Virus record (IMG/VR): IMGVR_UViG_3300032893_000083
Span: 1 to 47,786 of that record
Source of the DNA: a virus
Length of the DNA stretch: 47,786 nucleotides
Direction: 5' to 3' (one strand)
Numbering within the stretch: position 1 is the first letter of the stretch; every line of letters begins with the position of its first letter. The notes beneath the pieces were generated by a model. That model had not been told where the DNA came from and made no database searches. It saw only the letters and a list, made by a program, of their open reading frames with translations. Below, piece by piece: positions 31,327 to 38,424 of this stretch. The translations under genes and the position numbers were made by a program.

Positions 31327-31589
31327 TCGCAATCCCCCCCAGTGCCTACAGTCAGGTCATGGAGTAAGGTGTACAATGCTCCAATCAAGTGCATCCGATT
31401 ACTAGTTTTGGATTCCGTCCAACGGCAATGCGTGCTATCTCGATCAACCCAGCAAATCACAAGCGAAGTGCAGCCGGTCTTCTCGATTTCCTGAAGTGCC
31501 TCGGTCAACAATTCCTTGGCCTGCCCCGCAATCTGTATCGGTGTGCATTCGGCCTTTGAGGAAATTAAAGTCGGTTTCTTGTTGTTCAT
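31323..31589 (-). CDS. Small hypothetical protein
   Basis: 88 residues from the ATG at 31589 (ATGA overlap with the zinc-finger gene). Helix (AGQAKELLTEALQEIEKTGC) and beta hairpin (TSLVICWVDRDSTHCRW). No family is recognised. Confidence 0.6.
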   Translation of the reverse strand: MNNKKPTLISSKAECTPIQIAGQAKELLTEALQEIEKTGCTSLVICWVDRDSTHCRWTESKTSNRMHLIGALYTLLHDLTVGTGGDCE

Positions 31590-31759
31590 GCCGCCACCTT
31601 CGCCACGCATTCCTGTACGCATTCCATCCGCGCCGTCAATTCGCCCGGCGATCGCCATCGCTTGCACCGCTTGCACTTCCAGCGGAGCGCGCGCCCTTCC
31701 CAGCGGGCCAGCTTCCGCCCGCCTTTCAAGAAACGGTGACAGTGATCGCACCAGTTCAC
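31586..31759 (-). CDS. Small zinc-finger protein
   Basis: 57 residues from a GTG at 31759 (GAGGATAAGC upstream). MNWCDHCHRFLKGG and WKCKRCKRW give four Cys in two CxxC pairs around a basic centre, a typical small zinc finger. It ends with an ATGA overlap into the next gene. Probably binds DNA or RNA. Confidence 0.58.
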   Translation of the reverse strand: MNWCDHCHRFLKGGRKLARWEGRALRWKCKRCKRWRSPGELTARMECVQECVAKVAA

Positions 31760-31989
31760 CGCTTATCCTCAATCGAAAAGCCTTGGCACTCTTGAAAGGG
31801 GTGTTTTGGCCTCCCTCCCCTAGCACTTGGGGTCTGGCACCCTTCTTGGCACTCTTTAAGTAAGTCCTTATTATTATTATATTTTTTATACATATCTAAG
31901 GGTGCCATCAAGGGTGCCAAAGTGTAAGGGTGCCACCTAAGGGTGCCAACGCCATTATGTAGGAATATGGCATCCTTGGCTCCCTTCAA
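31756..31989 (-). CDS. Uncertain open frame across the iteron region
   Basis: 77 residues, repeated L-A-P/TLRW segments reflect DNA iterons, and it overlaps the 3' end of the primase-helicase gene by 35 bases. It may be the accidental translation of the origin; the 4-base overlap with the zinc-finger gene keeps it open. Confidence 0.25.
   Translation of the reverse strand: MKGAKDAIFLHNGVGTLRWHPYTLAPLMAPLDMYKKYNNNKDLLKECQEGCQTPSARGGRPKHPFQECQGFSIEDKR
31784..31948. repeat. Iteron cluster with AT-rich core, putative replication origin
   Basis: AAGGGTGCCA occurs four times as a direct repeat (31898, 31910, 31926, 31939). Its complement TGGCACCCTT (31835) and the one-base variant TGGCACTCTT (31784, 31847) flank the other side. 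Between them lies an A/T-rich stretch (31857-31897, with TTATTATTATTATATTTTTT). Direct iterons beside an AT-rich segment, next to the primase-helicase gene, match the layout of theta-type phage origins such as that of lambda. Confidence 0.6.
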
Positions 31990-33850
31990 GAAACGCTGTC
32001 CAGCCGTTACCGTCGCGCCTAACTTTGACGCCTGCCATCTTGCGCGCTCGGTTAAGGGTGCGCTCGCTGATATTCATTGCCCGCGCTCGACTTTCGAGGT
32101 CCGCTACTGGGAGGGAATCATTTCGTAGGACTTCCCTCAACCAATCGCAAGTCTGTTCGACTTTGTTCATTGTCTCAGCCTCGCCCCTAGCCGACTCCTG
32201 CTCCCGGCGCATAATCGACTCGAATTTTTCCGTGATAGGCTCATGTTTCCAAGCGATGGTAGCTGCCCCATTTTCCGCTGAGATAATCCGAAATTCCAAC
32301 CCATCCATTTCAGGGCCGATGTTATTTTTTCCTTGGAGCATCAACCGCCGTGAATGATCCTCTGGATCGCGGGTGAAAGTCCATACGATTCGCGCCGCCG
32401 CTGGAAACGCGATACTCCCCGACACCCGCTCAAGGCTATTCCCCGACGCGCCTTTGTTAAAATGCGTCACCGCAAGCACGGTTACATTGCGCCGCTCAGC
32501 TAATTCGGCCAACGGATCGAGAACGTCAATCCTAACTTCCGCATTTTTGTGAGTATCGACATTGGACATATATGCGGAGATCGGATCGACCACGATCAAT
32601 TTCGTGGCAGGGTGCCTGTCAAGTGCTTTTTCCAGTAAGGGCAAGTCTTTTCGGATACTGAATGCTCGCTTCACAATCTGGCCTGACTGATCCGCTTCTT
32701 TCGTCCGACGCACCAATCGAGTGTGACCCTTGACGGCCCCTAAGGCTTCCAATCGCGGAATAATCGTATCCGCCATTGAATCCTCAGCGGAGAAAACAAT
32801 CGAATCCGCTTTGACAGAATTCGGAATTTCGTCGGGCCAATCCGCGCCGTTTGTGAGATGCGCGACTAAATCAAGTGCGGCGAACGATTTGCCAAGGCCG
32901 GGATGCCCAACATAGAGAACAAGCTTGCCGAGCGGGATACGGTTGGGCCAAAGCCAATGTACCTCTTTTCGTTCGATCATGCTGTCTTCAAAAATCTCTA
33001 GGCCGGTTCGCTGAAGTTCAACTGCCCTTGCCTGCTCCAGCAACGCGCCCCATTCCGCCTCGAATCCGCCCGCGTCCCCTAATAGTTTCAGATGCAATTC
33101 GTTCGCATCCTTCACGCCCGCGTGAGAACACTCAACTACTCGAATCGAGCCGTCGTAGTCAAGATTTCCGAGCCTGCCGATGCAACCCTTTTCAAAAGTC
33201 TCGCCACCTTGGTCGTTTTCGCGGCAGATGATGATTTTGGGGAATAGCCGAACGTGGGGCAGTTGAAGTAGCTGGCAATTATCAGCGCCGGGGATACCAA
33301 GCGCCGCCATGCCGTGATGCCAGAATGTCAATGCGTCTGTTTCCCCTTCGCATAGGATCAGCGTGTCCTGCTCCTTGCGCCACGCCTCAAGTTGCCACAA
33401 GCCGTAGGGAACAGGCTTGCCGTCGCCCTTGTTCCACAAAAACCGCTTGTCGCCGCTCAGCGCAAGCCGTAATCGCTGCCGGGGCGCACGTTGACCGCTC
33501 ATCAAAAGATAGTGAAAAACAACCGCTCCCTTGTCTTGCGTAACTCCCATTTTCGAGAGAAATGCTAGATCGAAACCTTTTGCTTCGGCTAATTCGTCTA
33601 TCGTGAAAGTAGTGGCGCTGTGTCCATTACGTTGAACGTAAAACAGATCGTCAAGCTTGAGGCCCATCGCGCCCGTAATATCTTCGGGAGCGCAGCCAGC
33701 GAAACATTTCAGAAGAATGCGATCGTTGGCAGGCGAGACATGGAGTGCCTGAGTGTTGGTATTGTTATGGCCGGGGCAAAACGCGAGCTTGGTATTGCCG
33801 CCAGCCGATTTTACGCCTTTCAGGCGACCTAGAAATTGCTCAAATTGCAC
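31955..33850 (-). CDS. Primase-helicase with zinc, TOPRIM, RecA-like and HTH parts
   Basis: 631 residues. Residues 1-60: zinc-ribbon CHC2-like (CPGH 25-28, KCFAGC 48-53). About 150-250: TOPRIM (LILCEGETDAL 164-174, GIPGADN 185-191). About 300-520: RecA-type ATPase with Walker A GHPGLGKS (315-322), Walker B LIVVDPISAY (418-427) and a later VTHFNKG sensor. About 555-631: HTH (LESRARAMNISERTLNRARK). It makes primers and unwinds DNA at the fork. It probably acts together with the iteron origin at its 3' end. It overlaps the gene upstream by 11 bases. Confidence 0.9.
   Translation of the reverse strand: MQFEQFLGRLKGVKSAGGNTKLAFCPGHNNTNTQALHVSPANDRILLKCFAGCAPEDITGAMGLKLDDLFYVQRNGHSATTFTIDELAEAKGFDLAFLSKMGVTQDKGAVVFHYLLMSGQRAPRQRLRLALSGDKRFLWNKGDGKPVPYGLWQLEAWRKEQDTLILCEGETDALTFWHHGMAALGIPGADNCQLLQLPHVRLFPKIIICRENDQGGETFEKGCIGRLGNLDYDGSIRVVECSHAGVKDANELHLKLLGDAGGFEAEWGALLEQARAVELQRTGLEIFEDSMIERKEVHWLWPNRIPLGKLVLYVGHPGLGKSFAALDLVAHLTNGADWPDEIPNSVKADSIVFSAEDSMADTIIPRLEALGAVKGHTRLVRRTKEADQSGQIVKRAFSIRKDLPLLEKALDRHPATKLIVVDPISAYMSNVDTHKNAEVRIDVLDPLAELAERRNVTVLAVTHFNKGASGNSLERVSGSIAFPAAARIVWTFTRDPEDHSRRLMLQGKNNIGPEMDGLEFRIISAENGAATIAWKHEPITEKFESIMRREQESARGEAETMNKVEQTCDWLREVLRNDSLPVADLESRARAMNISERTLNRARKMAGVKVRRDGNGWTAFLEGSQGCHIPT
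33112..33125 (+). repeat. Dispersed 14-bp motif, copy 8
   Basis: TCACGCCCGCGTGA inside the primase-helicase gene, where it encodes S-H-A-G-V in the TOPRIM-following part (different frame from copies 1, 2 and 7). Confidence 0.7.
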
Positions 33851-34169
33851 CGCCGCTCCGCTCCTGCCAATCCCGCAACCACTTTTCCTTCATCAACCCC
33901 AAGAGCGCCGCGTAGTGCTGTCTGATCGCGCACCTTACCCAATCCGGGGCATCTTGTCCTACCACGATTCTGTTGTCTCGTAATCTCACGTCATAATCCG
34001 CATACCAAATGGTCGCTAAAATAGACTCCATCGGCCACAGGTCGTAAGTCTGCTCTGGCGTCAAGTCGCCTTTCGGCTTGTCGATAGCCTTTTCAAAGGC
34101 GGCAATCGCGCCGACACATATCGTGCGTAAAATATCGGGGGAAATATGATTTAACTTGCGCATAGACAC
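33840..34169 (-). CDS. Small hypothetical protein upstream of the primase
   Basis: 109 residues from a GTG at 34169 (AGGA 7 bases upstream; ATG at 34163 is an alternative). Helical (LRTICVGAIAAFEKAIDKPK, then WVRCAIRQHYAALLGLMKEK). First gene after a strong minus-strand promoter. Likely a replication cofactor by context, no family recognised. Confidence 0.62.
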   Translation of the reverse strand: MSMRKLNHISPDILRTICVGAIAAFEKAIDKPKGDLTPEQTYDLWPMESILATIWYADYDVRLRDNRIVVGQDAPDWVRCAIRQHYAALLGLMKEKWLRDWQERSGGAI

Positions 34170-34263
34170 CGAAAAATCCTGTCCGGCGGGATCGTTGGGT
34201 GTCTGGCAACAACCCCAACCGGGACAGGCAACAAGCCAACGGGCCGTCGCCCGCCGCGCATAT

Positions 34264-34293
34264 ATTCTAGCTTCCCTGCCTTCCCGCTGTCAA
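34264..34293 (-). promoter_or_regulatory. Strong sigma70-type promoter of the replication operon
   Basis: Minus strand TTGACA (34288-34293), 18 bases, TAGAAT (34264-34269; 5 of 6). About 90 bases lie between it and the first gene, containing GC-rich sequence that could fold. It probably drives the primase operon. Confidence 0.7.
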
Positions 34294-34348
34294 GAGAGGA
34301 ACCGCCCACCATACCCACCCGCCAAAATGTATTTTAGCGAGATGGGCG

Positions 34349-34729
34349 TTAGGAAGCTAGAAGCCAATCGATGAGTTCGGAGGCATGAGCAGGGTTCTTT
34401 ACGCTGCCTTCTTCCATCCCATTTTTCGGATCAACTCGAAGAAATTCGACAGCTTCGGGAGAAACAAAGAAAGACAACTCTCTGTTCTTGCGCCATTTGA
34501 TTTGTAGGCTTCCGTCCGATCCAGCGATAATAAGGGGCAACGGGAGATCGTCTCGCTTGAGAGAATTAGCGACTTGGTTCGCTAAGGTCACAATGTGGCT
34601 GGTAGGTCGGTGCGGTGCGAAACTATCTGCGCCCTCAGGCAACTCTCGCTGGAGCTTAGCAAGCTGGCTTTGGAAGTATGCCCGCCAATCACCGTCGTTT
34701 CTATGCCGCGGTAGCGTGAGGCTAGCCAT
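34349..34729 (-). CDS. Hypothetical protein with a GSDGSLQIKW domain
   Basis: 126 residues. LPLPLIIAGSDGSLQIKWRK, then ELSFFVSPEAVEFLRVD forms a small alpha/beta domain that I have seen in bacterial proteins of unknown function. The N-terminus is helical. It stands alone upstream of the replication promoter. No function is assigned. Confidence 0.6.
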   Translation of the reverse strand: MASLTLPRHRNDGDWRAYFQSQLAKLQRELPEGADSFAPHRPTSHIVTLANQVANSLKRDDLPLPLIIAGSDGSLQIKWRKNRELSFFVSPEAVEFLRVDPKNGMEEGSVKNPAHASELIDWLLAS

Positions 34730-34810
34730 GATTTGGACGTTAGTCCCGCGACTGGTCTAAAGATAGCTTATGACAAAACATTTCACCTGCCGCGTCATAC
34801 GTTGCACTCC

Positions 34811-34881
34811 TCTTTGCCATCTTTTCTTCATGCAAAGAGATGGCCTAGATACCCTACCTTGGCGGGCGGGTCTAGGCCATC
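34811..34881 (+). other. Two inverted repeats before the tRNA gene
   Basis: TCTTTGC (34811)/GCAAAGA (34832-34838), then GATGGCCTAGA (34839-34849)/TCTAGGCCATC (34871-34881): 7- and 11-bp arms, with GCCATC also able to pair with GATGGC. They lie immediately before the second tRNA in a 330-base stretch without a protein gene (34730-35055). A tRNA leader, processing site or terminator is possible. Confidence 0.5.
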
Positions 34882-34890
34882 AAAGGTGCG

Positions 34891-34961
34891 GTGAGCGTGG
34901 GCTAACGGTAAGTCATTCGGCCTGTACCCGAAGGACGCCGGTTCGACTCCGGTCGCTCACC
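34891..34961 (+). tRNA. tRNA-like gene, anticodon UGU (Thr) with unusual C33
   Basis: Cloverleaf of 70 bases: acceptor GTGAGCG/CGCTCAC (7 perfect pairs), D arm GGCT/AGTC, anticodon stem TTCGG/CCGAA (5 perfect pairs) with loop CCTGTAC, a 4-base variable loop, T arm GCCGG/CCGGT with loop TTCGACT. Base 33 is C where nearly all tRNAs have U. No CCA is encoded (CTTG follows). A G at 34890 could extend the acceptor by one pair. Confidence 0.68.
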
Positions 34962-35055
34962 TTGTGCACGCCCAATAAATTCACGTGCTTTTCTTTTATA
35001 GCAGGGCGCCGAAATAATGACAACCGTCAAGAGAAAACCGCAGTCTCGTCCATTG

Positions 35056-35259
35056 CTATTTCCTTGCTGAAACTTGATCTTCACGTAGAAAGTTTCGTCC
35101 GATGTTGGCAAGGCCATCGCCTAATGCCTCTGCGCAGCGTCTCTCAAACGCAAATACCGCTTCATCTATCGGATCGGGCGATGTTTCGGTTGGGCATAGA
35201 TGGGGACCGCCGATTTGAAACACCCCCGATGATGGCCTTGAAAAAGTAATTGTACTCAT
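35056..35259 (-). CDS. Small hypothetical protein after the nuclease gene
   Basis: 67 residues from the ATG at 35259, which overlaps the nuclease stop (ATGA). N-terminal beta part, C-terminal helix (DEAVFAFERRCAEALGDGLA). Coupled to the recombination genes; no family is recognised. Confidence 0.6.
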   Translation of the reverse strand: MSTITFSRPSSGVFQIGGPHLCPTETSPDPIDEAVFAFERRCAEALGDGLANIGRNFLREDQVSARK

Positions 35260-35927
35260 CCCCAATACTCCTTGAGCTTTTTGTCATCGTCATACGCATC
35301 ACGGAACCGGCAAAACTGGCCCCATGCTGTTGCTATTGCCGGGTGGTCCGCCGCGAAGTGCCGATGCGTGAAGTCCCCGCCAGCCTTGCCGAATCTCACG
35401 ATATGCACTCCACCAGTAAGTATGCGGTTTGGGTGATTCTCTTGGTACAGATTGAGGTAGGCGGCGCACTGGATTAGGTAATCGTAATAGATGCCTTTGC
35501 TTGACTTCCAATCCAGCAGGCAGAGCTTATCGTCAATCATGGCAATGGCATCGGGCGTCCCGCCAAAGCATACTGTTTCCGATACCAGCGACATCTCTTG
35601 TTCCACTACGGTCAGGTGCGATTGGCGCTCCCACAGCAGGAAGGATTCATACGCCTGATTCGCCATCTTAGCCATGTCGTCGGTGAACGTGGCGGGCGGC
35701 TTGGGCATCTCGGTTCCATTGATGTGCGCCTCTACCAGCGCATGGCAGAACGTGCCAACGTCGGCGGCTTCGTCACGCTTCTCGTAGAGCGTAGCGGCCC
35801 CGGATTGGCCCTGTTTGAAGGCCCATTGAAGCAAACCGCCAGAATCCTTCCAGCGTCCAATGATGGTGGTGCAACCGGGAACTTTGGTCCCGTCTTTGAG
35901 TTTGTACCCTGCTCTCGGTGTCGGCAT
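35256..35927 (-). CDS. PD-(D/E)XK exonuclease, RecB/Cas4-like
   Basis: 223 residues. It shows the ordered motifs of this superfamily: GTFCHALVE (58-66, His62), GGTPDAI (122-128, Asp126), LLDWKSSKG (137-145, Asp139 and Lys141) and QCAAYLNLY (153-161, Gln153 and Tyr157). Next to an SSB-like protein and an ERF annealing protein it is probably the 5'-3' exonuclease of a phage single-strand annealing recombination set. GAGGAGACTACA precedes the ATG, directly after copy 9 of the 14-bp motif. Confidence 0.85.
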   Translation of the reverse strand: MPTPRAGYKLKDGTKVPGCTTIIGRWKDSGGLLQWAFKQGQSGAATLYEKRDEAADVGTFCHALVEAHINGTEMPKPPATFTDDMAKMANQAYESFLLWERQSHLTVVEQEMSLVSETVCFGGTPDAIAMIDDKLCLLDWKSSKGIYYDYLIQCAAYLNLYQENHPNRILTGGVHIVRFGKAGGDFTHRHFAADHPAIATAWGQFCRFRDAYDDDKKLKEYWG

Positions 35928-35939
35928 TGTAGTCTCCTC

Positions 35940-35953
35940 TCACGCGGGCGTTA
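35940..35953 (-). repeat. Dispersed 14-bp motif, copy 9
   Basis: Coding strand TAACGCCCGCGTGA; its TAA is the stop of the SSB-like gene, and the ribosome site of the exonuclease gene follows directly. Confidence 0.72.
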
Positions 35954-36184
35954 GAACGGAATATCGTCATCGTCAACCGAGCGACCGCTGCTTTGCTGAT
36001 CGTCCTTTGGCCTGATTTTGAACGCGACGTACTTTTCGTGGTCCTTTGTCTCGTTGGTCCAGCCGCTCAACCAATACTCCACGCCATCGACTGTCATGGA
36101 GCCGGTTGAATCGGGGTCTTTTGGGCCGCGCTTCTTCTTGTTCTTAAACAGCGACCCGCTCATGTCCTTCTGCTGATAAGCCAT
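35951..36184 (-). CDS. SSB-like protein with DDDIPF tail
   Basis: 77 residues from the ATG at 36184 (GAGGAGGAAACG upstream). MAYQQKDMSGSLFKNKKKRG, then SMTVDGVEYWLSGWTNE and KYVAFKIRP, a small OB-like beta pattern known in phage genomes. The C-terminus DDDDIPF matches the acidic hexapeptide tail by which bacterial SSB binds partner proteins. It may bind single-stranded DNA or recruit host SSB partners. It lies between the ERF and exonuclease genes. Confidence 0.7.
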   Translation of the reverse strand: MAYQQKDMSGSLFKNKKKRGPKDPDSTGSMTVDGVEYWLSGWTNETKDHEKYVAFKIRPKDDQQSSGRSVDDDDIPF

Positions 36185-36198
36185 CGTTTCCTCCTCTA

Positions 36199-36987
36199 TC
36201 AAAAATCAATATCCGGCTGTTCTGGCGGTTGCGTCACTCCTGCCGCTGTCCCGCTCTTGGCAAATTCTTCAATCTCCCGTATCAACAACTTGCCAGACCC
36301 CATCGACAGCTTTTTAGCCGCGCCGCCTAGCGTGGTTTCTGCTAGGGCTTCCACACAGGTAGGGTCGGCGTCCATCTCTTTCAAGCGGCCCCGGAACCAC
36401 TTCGGGCCTTCCTCATCGCCCATTGCCGCCCGTAGCTTTTGCACCAGCGTAGAGGCTTCCTTGGCCGTGAGCCGCCCTATCTGACTGGCGGGTGTCTGGC
36501 TGATGCCGCTATGCTTGGCGCGGCCCTTGTCGGTATCGTGCGGCGCGTCGGCTTCGGGATCATCGCCTACCCGCATCATTAGGGGCTGGCTCAAGGCGTA
36601 CTTGAGGGCATTAGTCATGGCCTTCGCACTGGCCTTGTCGCCGCTGTCCCGACCCTCTCCGATGCTTGCCACACTCAATCGTTCCCCGCTGTCGCCGTCG
36701 CAAAAGACGTAATCCAGCGTCACGATGATACGGGCATCCGTGCGGACTTCACCCCGGCTGTTTGTGGCTTCAATCGTACTGGCAGCGAACGCAAGATTCT
36801 CGCGCGATAGAATCACGTTGACTGCCGCCAGCCGGTCGCCAATCTCCCCCGCAATATCTTCGGCGCGCAGGTAGTCGTAGTTCTGGTGGGTATTGCGCCC
36901 TTTCTTTTCGATGTTCTTCAATTCGCGCCGTATGCTCGCGAGCTTCTTGATCAGCCCGACCGGCACGGCGTTATCTTTGTCTGCCAT
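36199..36987 (-). CDS. erf: ERF-family single-strand annealing protein
   Basis: 262 residues. NYDYLRAEDI (36-45) and SIGEGRDSGDKASAKAMTNA, then LKYAL (108-132) are hallmark stretches of the ERF (essential recombination function) superfamily. After about 150 residues a less conserved linker and a helical C-terminal part follow, ending in an acidic PDIDF. ERF anneals complementary single strands in recombination and end repair. Its start overlaps the stop of the upstream gene (TAATG). Confidence 0.88.
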   Translation of the reverse strand: MADKDNAVPVGLIKKLASIRRELKNIEKKGRNTHQNYDYLRAEDIAGEIGDRLAAVNVILSRENLAFAASTIEATNSRGEVRTDARIIVTLDYVFCDGDSGERLSVASIGEGRDSGDKASAKAMTNALKYALSQPLMMRVGDDPEADAPHDTDKGRAKHSGISQTPASQIGRLTAKEASTLVQKLRAAMGDEEGPKWFRGRLKEMDADPTCVEALAETTLGGAAKKLSMGSGKLLIREIEEFAKSGTAAGVTQPPEQPDIDF

Positions 36988-37301
36988 TAATCGTTCCTCC
37001 CCGGAGCGGCATATAGAAACTGTTTTGCTGTCGGGATCACGATAGACGCCAACTCCGCTTCGAGTTGCGCCGTCCTCTTTTTCGATATTTCGATCTTCTT
37101 TTTTATTTCACGCTGTCGGCGCGTTAAACGTTCAATCTTGCGGCCCAGTCGCAGCGTTTTCTTGATAGCTGACATTGACGGCCCTTCGCAGGCTATCCGC
37201 AACTTCGCCTGCTTAATGGCCATCTCGCTACTGCGTTGTCGGCGTGCTGGATTATTCTGCCACAGCTTCCGTGCGGCCACCGACCGTTTATTGTCTGCCA
37301 T
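36987..37301 (-). CDS. Basic coiled-coil protein, first of the recombination operon
   Basis: 104 residues from the ATG at 37301 (CAGGAGGCGAACACA upstream). Basic N-terminus (RSVAARKLWQNNPARRQRSS), then a coiled coil (KIERLTRRQREIKKKIEISK). It resembles small phage DNA-binding proteins. One-base overlap with the ERF gene. Likely an accessory recombination factor or regulator. Confidence 0.62.
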   Translation of the reverse strand: MADNKRSVAARKLWQNNPARRQRSSEMAIKQAKLRIACEGPSMSAIKKTLRLGRKIERLTRRQREIKKKIEISKKRTAQLEAELASIVIPTAKQFLYAAPGRND

Positions 37302-37323
37302 TGTGTTCGCCTCCTGCCACGTC

Positions 37324-37352
37324 ACTATGGCAAATTAGTGCAGGACCGTCAA
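37324..37352 (-). promoter_or_regulatory. Minus-strand promoter candidate for the recombination operon
   Basis: Minus strand TTGACG (37347-37352), 17 bases, CATAGT (37324-37329). It lies 23 bases before the first recombination gene. It faces the plus-strand promoter at 37377, giving a divergent control region. Confidence 0.42.
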
Positions 37353-37376
37353 GCCCCGTCGTTCTGTTTGGGCCTC

Positions 37377-37405
37377 TTGACACCGCTGGTTCTTTTTGTC
37401 AAAGT
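37377..37405 (+). promoter_or_regulatory. Plus-strand promoter and operator-like repeat of the array locus
   Basis: TTGACA (37377-37382), 17 bases, CAAAGT (37400-37405; 3 of 6). TTGACA and TGTCAA (37397-37402) form inverted half-sites. The -10 ends 6 bases before the ATG at 37412, so the mRNA may be leaderless. Confidence 0.48.
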
Positions 37406-37411
37406 ACGCGC

Positions 37412-37576
37412 ATGGACAGACACACAACCTATCAGGTGAAGGTGCGGATGCCCGTCGAACTACATAAACGGCTCCGTGTATGGGGCGCGACACAGGAACC
37501 ACCTTTGAGCGTTCCAAAGGCCGCGCTCAAGTTGCTCGACAAAAACACGCCGCAAAACGGCCAGAGGGAGAAATAA
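37412..37576 (+). CDS. Arc-like ribbon-helix-helix regulator
   Basis: 54 residues. YQVKVRMPVELHKRLRVWGA, then SVPKAALKLL matches the Arc/Mnt ribbon-helix-helix pattern (strand with alternating residues, M-P-x-E-L, two helices). Such proteins are dimeric DNA-binding repressors. No ribosome site is seen, and the promoter is very near, suggesting leaderless translation. Its stop overlaps the ATG of the RAMP-like gene (TAATG), so it is probably the regulator of the array locus, acting on the inverted half-sites upstream. Confidence 0.72.
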   Translation: MDRHTTYQVKVRMPVELHKRLRVWGATQEPPLSVPKAALKLLDKNTPQNGQREK

Positions 37577-38409
37577 TGAAATCGAAAACGAAAACTGTAA
37601 CAAACGAGACGATTCAAGTTCTGCGGCTGGAAATGAGCCAACTGCATTTCTGCATTCTCGGTCAAAGCCCGCTCATCTACAATGCGGTCAGCGAGAAAGC
37701 GAAACACGAACTGCTCTATCCGGGTGGCCGCAAGAGCGCCGTCGAACGCGCGGGCAATCTCAAGCATCAACCGCTCGATGAATACCGCAATTCCACCTAC
37801 CAGTTTGCCGATGATGAACAGCCGAGCAAGCCGGTGACACGCCTATTCGTACCCGGCGCAATGTTCAAGGCGGCGATGGCGACCGCCGCACTCGACATCG
37901 AAGGGATCAAGAAGACGGAACTGGAACGGCTCTTGTGGGTCGAACCCCGTAAGATTCCGGTATTCGGGGTTCCGCAACTCTTGATGAGCATCACCCGTTC
38001 CAGCGACATCAATCGGACACCCGATGTTCGCACCCGCGCTATCCTTCCCGAATGGGCGTGTTTCGTCACGGTCAATTTCGTCCGTCCCAAGCTCAATGAG
38101 ACTTGCGTGGGCAATGTGCTGGCGAGCGCCGGAATGATTTGCGGCATTGGCGACTGGCGGCAACAGAAGGGGTCGGGCGATTATGGCCGCTTTGAAATCG
38201 TCGCCAAGGATAACCCCGCTTTCGTCCGGCTGACAAAAACTACCGGACGGGAAATTCAAGATCGCGCATTAGCTGCTCCATCAGCATTCGATTTAGAAAC
38301 AGAACGATTGCTGAATTGGTTTCAAGATGAAACGAAAAAGCGGGGGCAACATCTAAACGGCGCTACCCCAAAAGTGGACTCGGCAGGCCAAGTTACGGCT
38401 ATTGATTAA
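37576..38409 (+). CDS. RAMP/Cas7-like protein next to non-coding arrays
   Basis: 277 residues from the ATG at 37576 (TAATG with the RHH gene; AGAGGGAG upstream). After an initial strand (VLRLEMSQLHFCILGQSPLI) come RLFVPGAMFKAAMATAA (89-105), which resembles the hydrophobic-Pro-Gly-x-x-hydrophobic-Lys-x-A motif of RAMP proteins, DVRTRAILPEWACFVTVNFV (150-169) and a late glycine-rich segment, GIGDWRQQKGSGDYGRFEI (190-208), like the RAMP G-rich loop G-x-G...G-x-G/Y-G-x-F. RAMP folds (Cas7, Cas5, Csm3) bind RNA along the guide. No nuclease residues are obvious. The gene has no cas neighbours; it is followed by the period-5 array. I read it as an RNA-binding RAMP-like protein, with the function unproven. 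Confidence 0.6.
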   Translation: MKSKTKTVTNETIQVLRLEMSQLHFCILGQSPLIYNAVSEKAKHELLYPGGRKSAVERAGNLKHQPLDEYRNSTYQFADDEQPSKPVTRLFVPGAMFKAAMATAALDIEGIKKTELERLLWVEPRKIPVFGVPQLLMSITRSSDINRTPDVRTRAILPEWACFVTVNFVRPKLNETCVGNVLASAGMICGIGDWRQQKGSGDYGRFEIVAKDNPAFVRLTKTTGREIQDRALAAPSAFDLETERLLNWFQDETKKRGQHLNGATPKVDSAGQVTAID

Positions 38410-38424
38410 ATATACTTTAGCCGC

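Noticed and set aside
34902-35117. Minus-strand frame of 71 codons
   Set aside because: It is antisense to the tRNA-like gene, and its residues derive from the tRNA arms.
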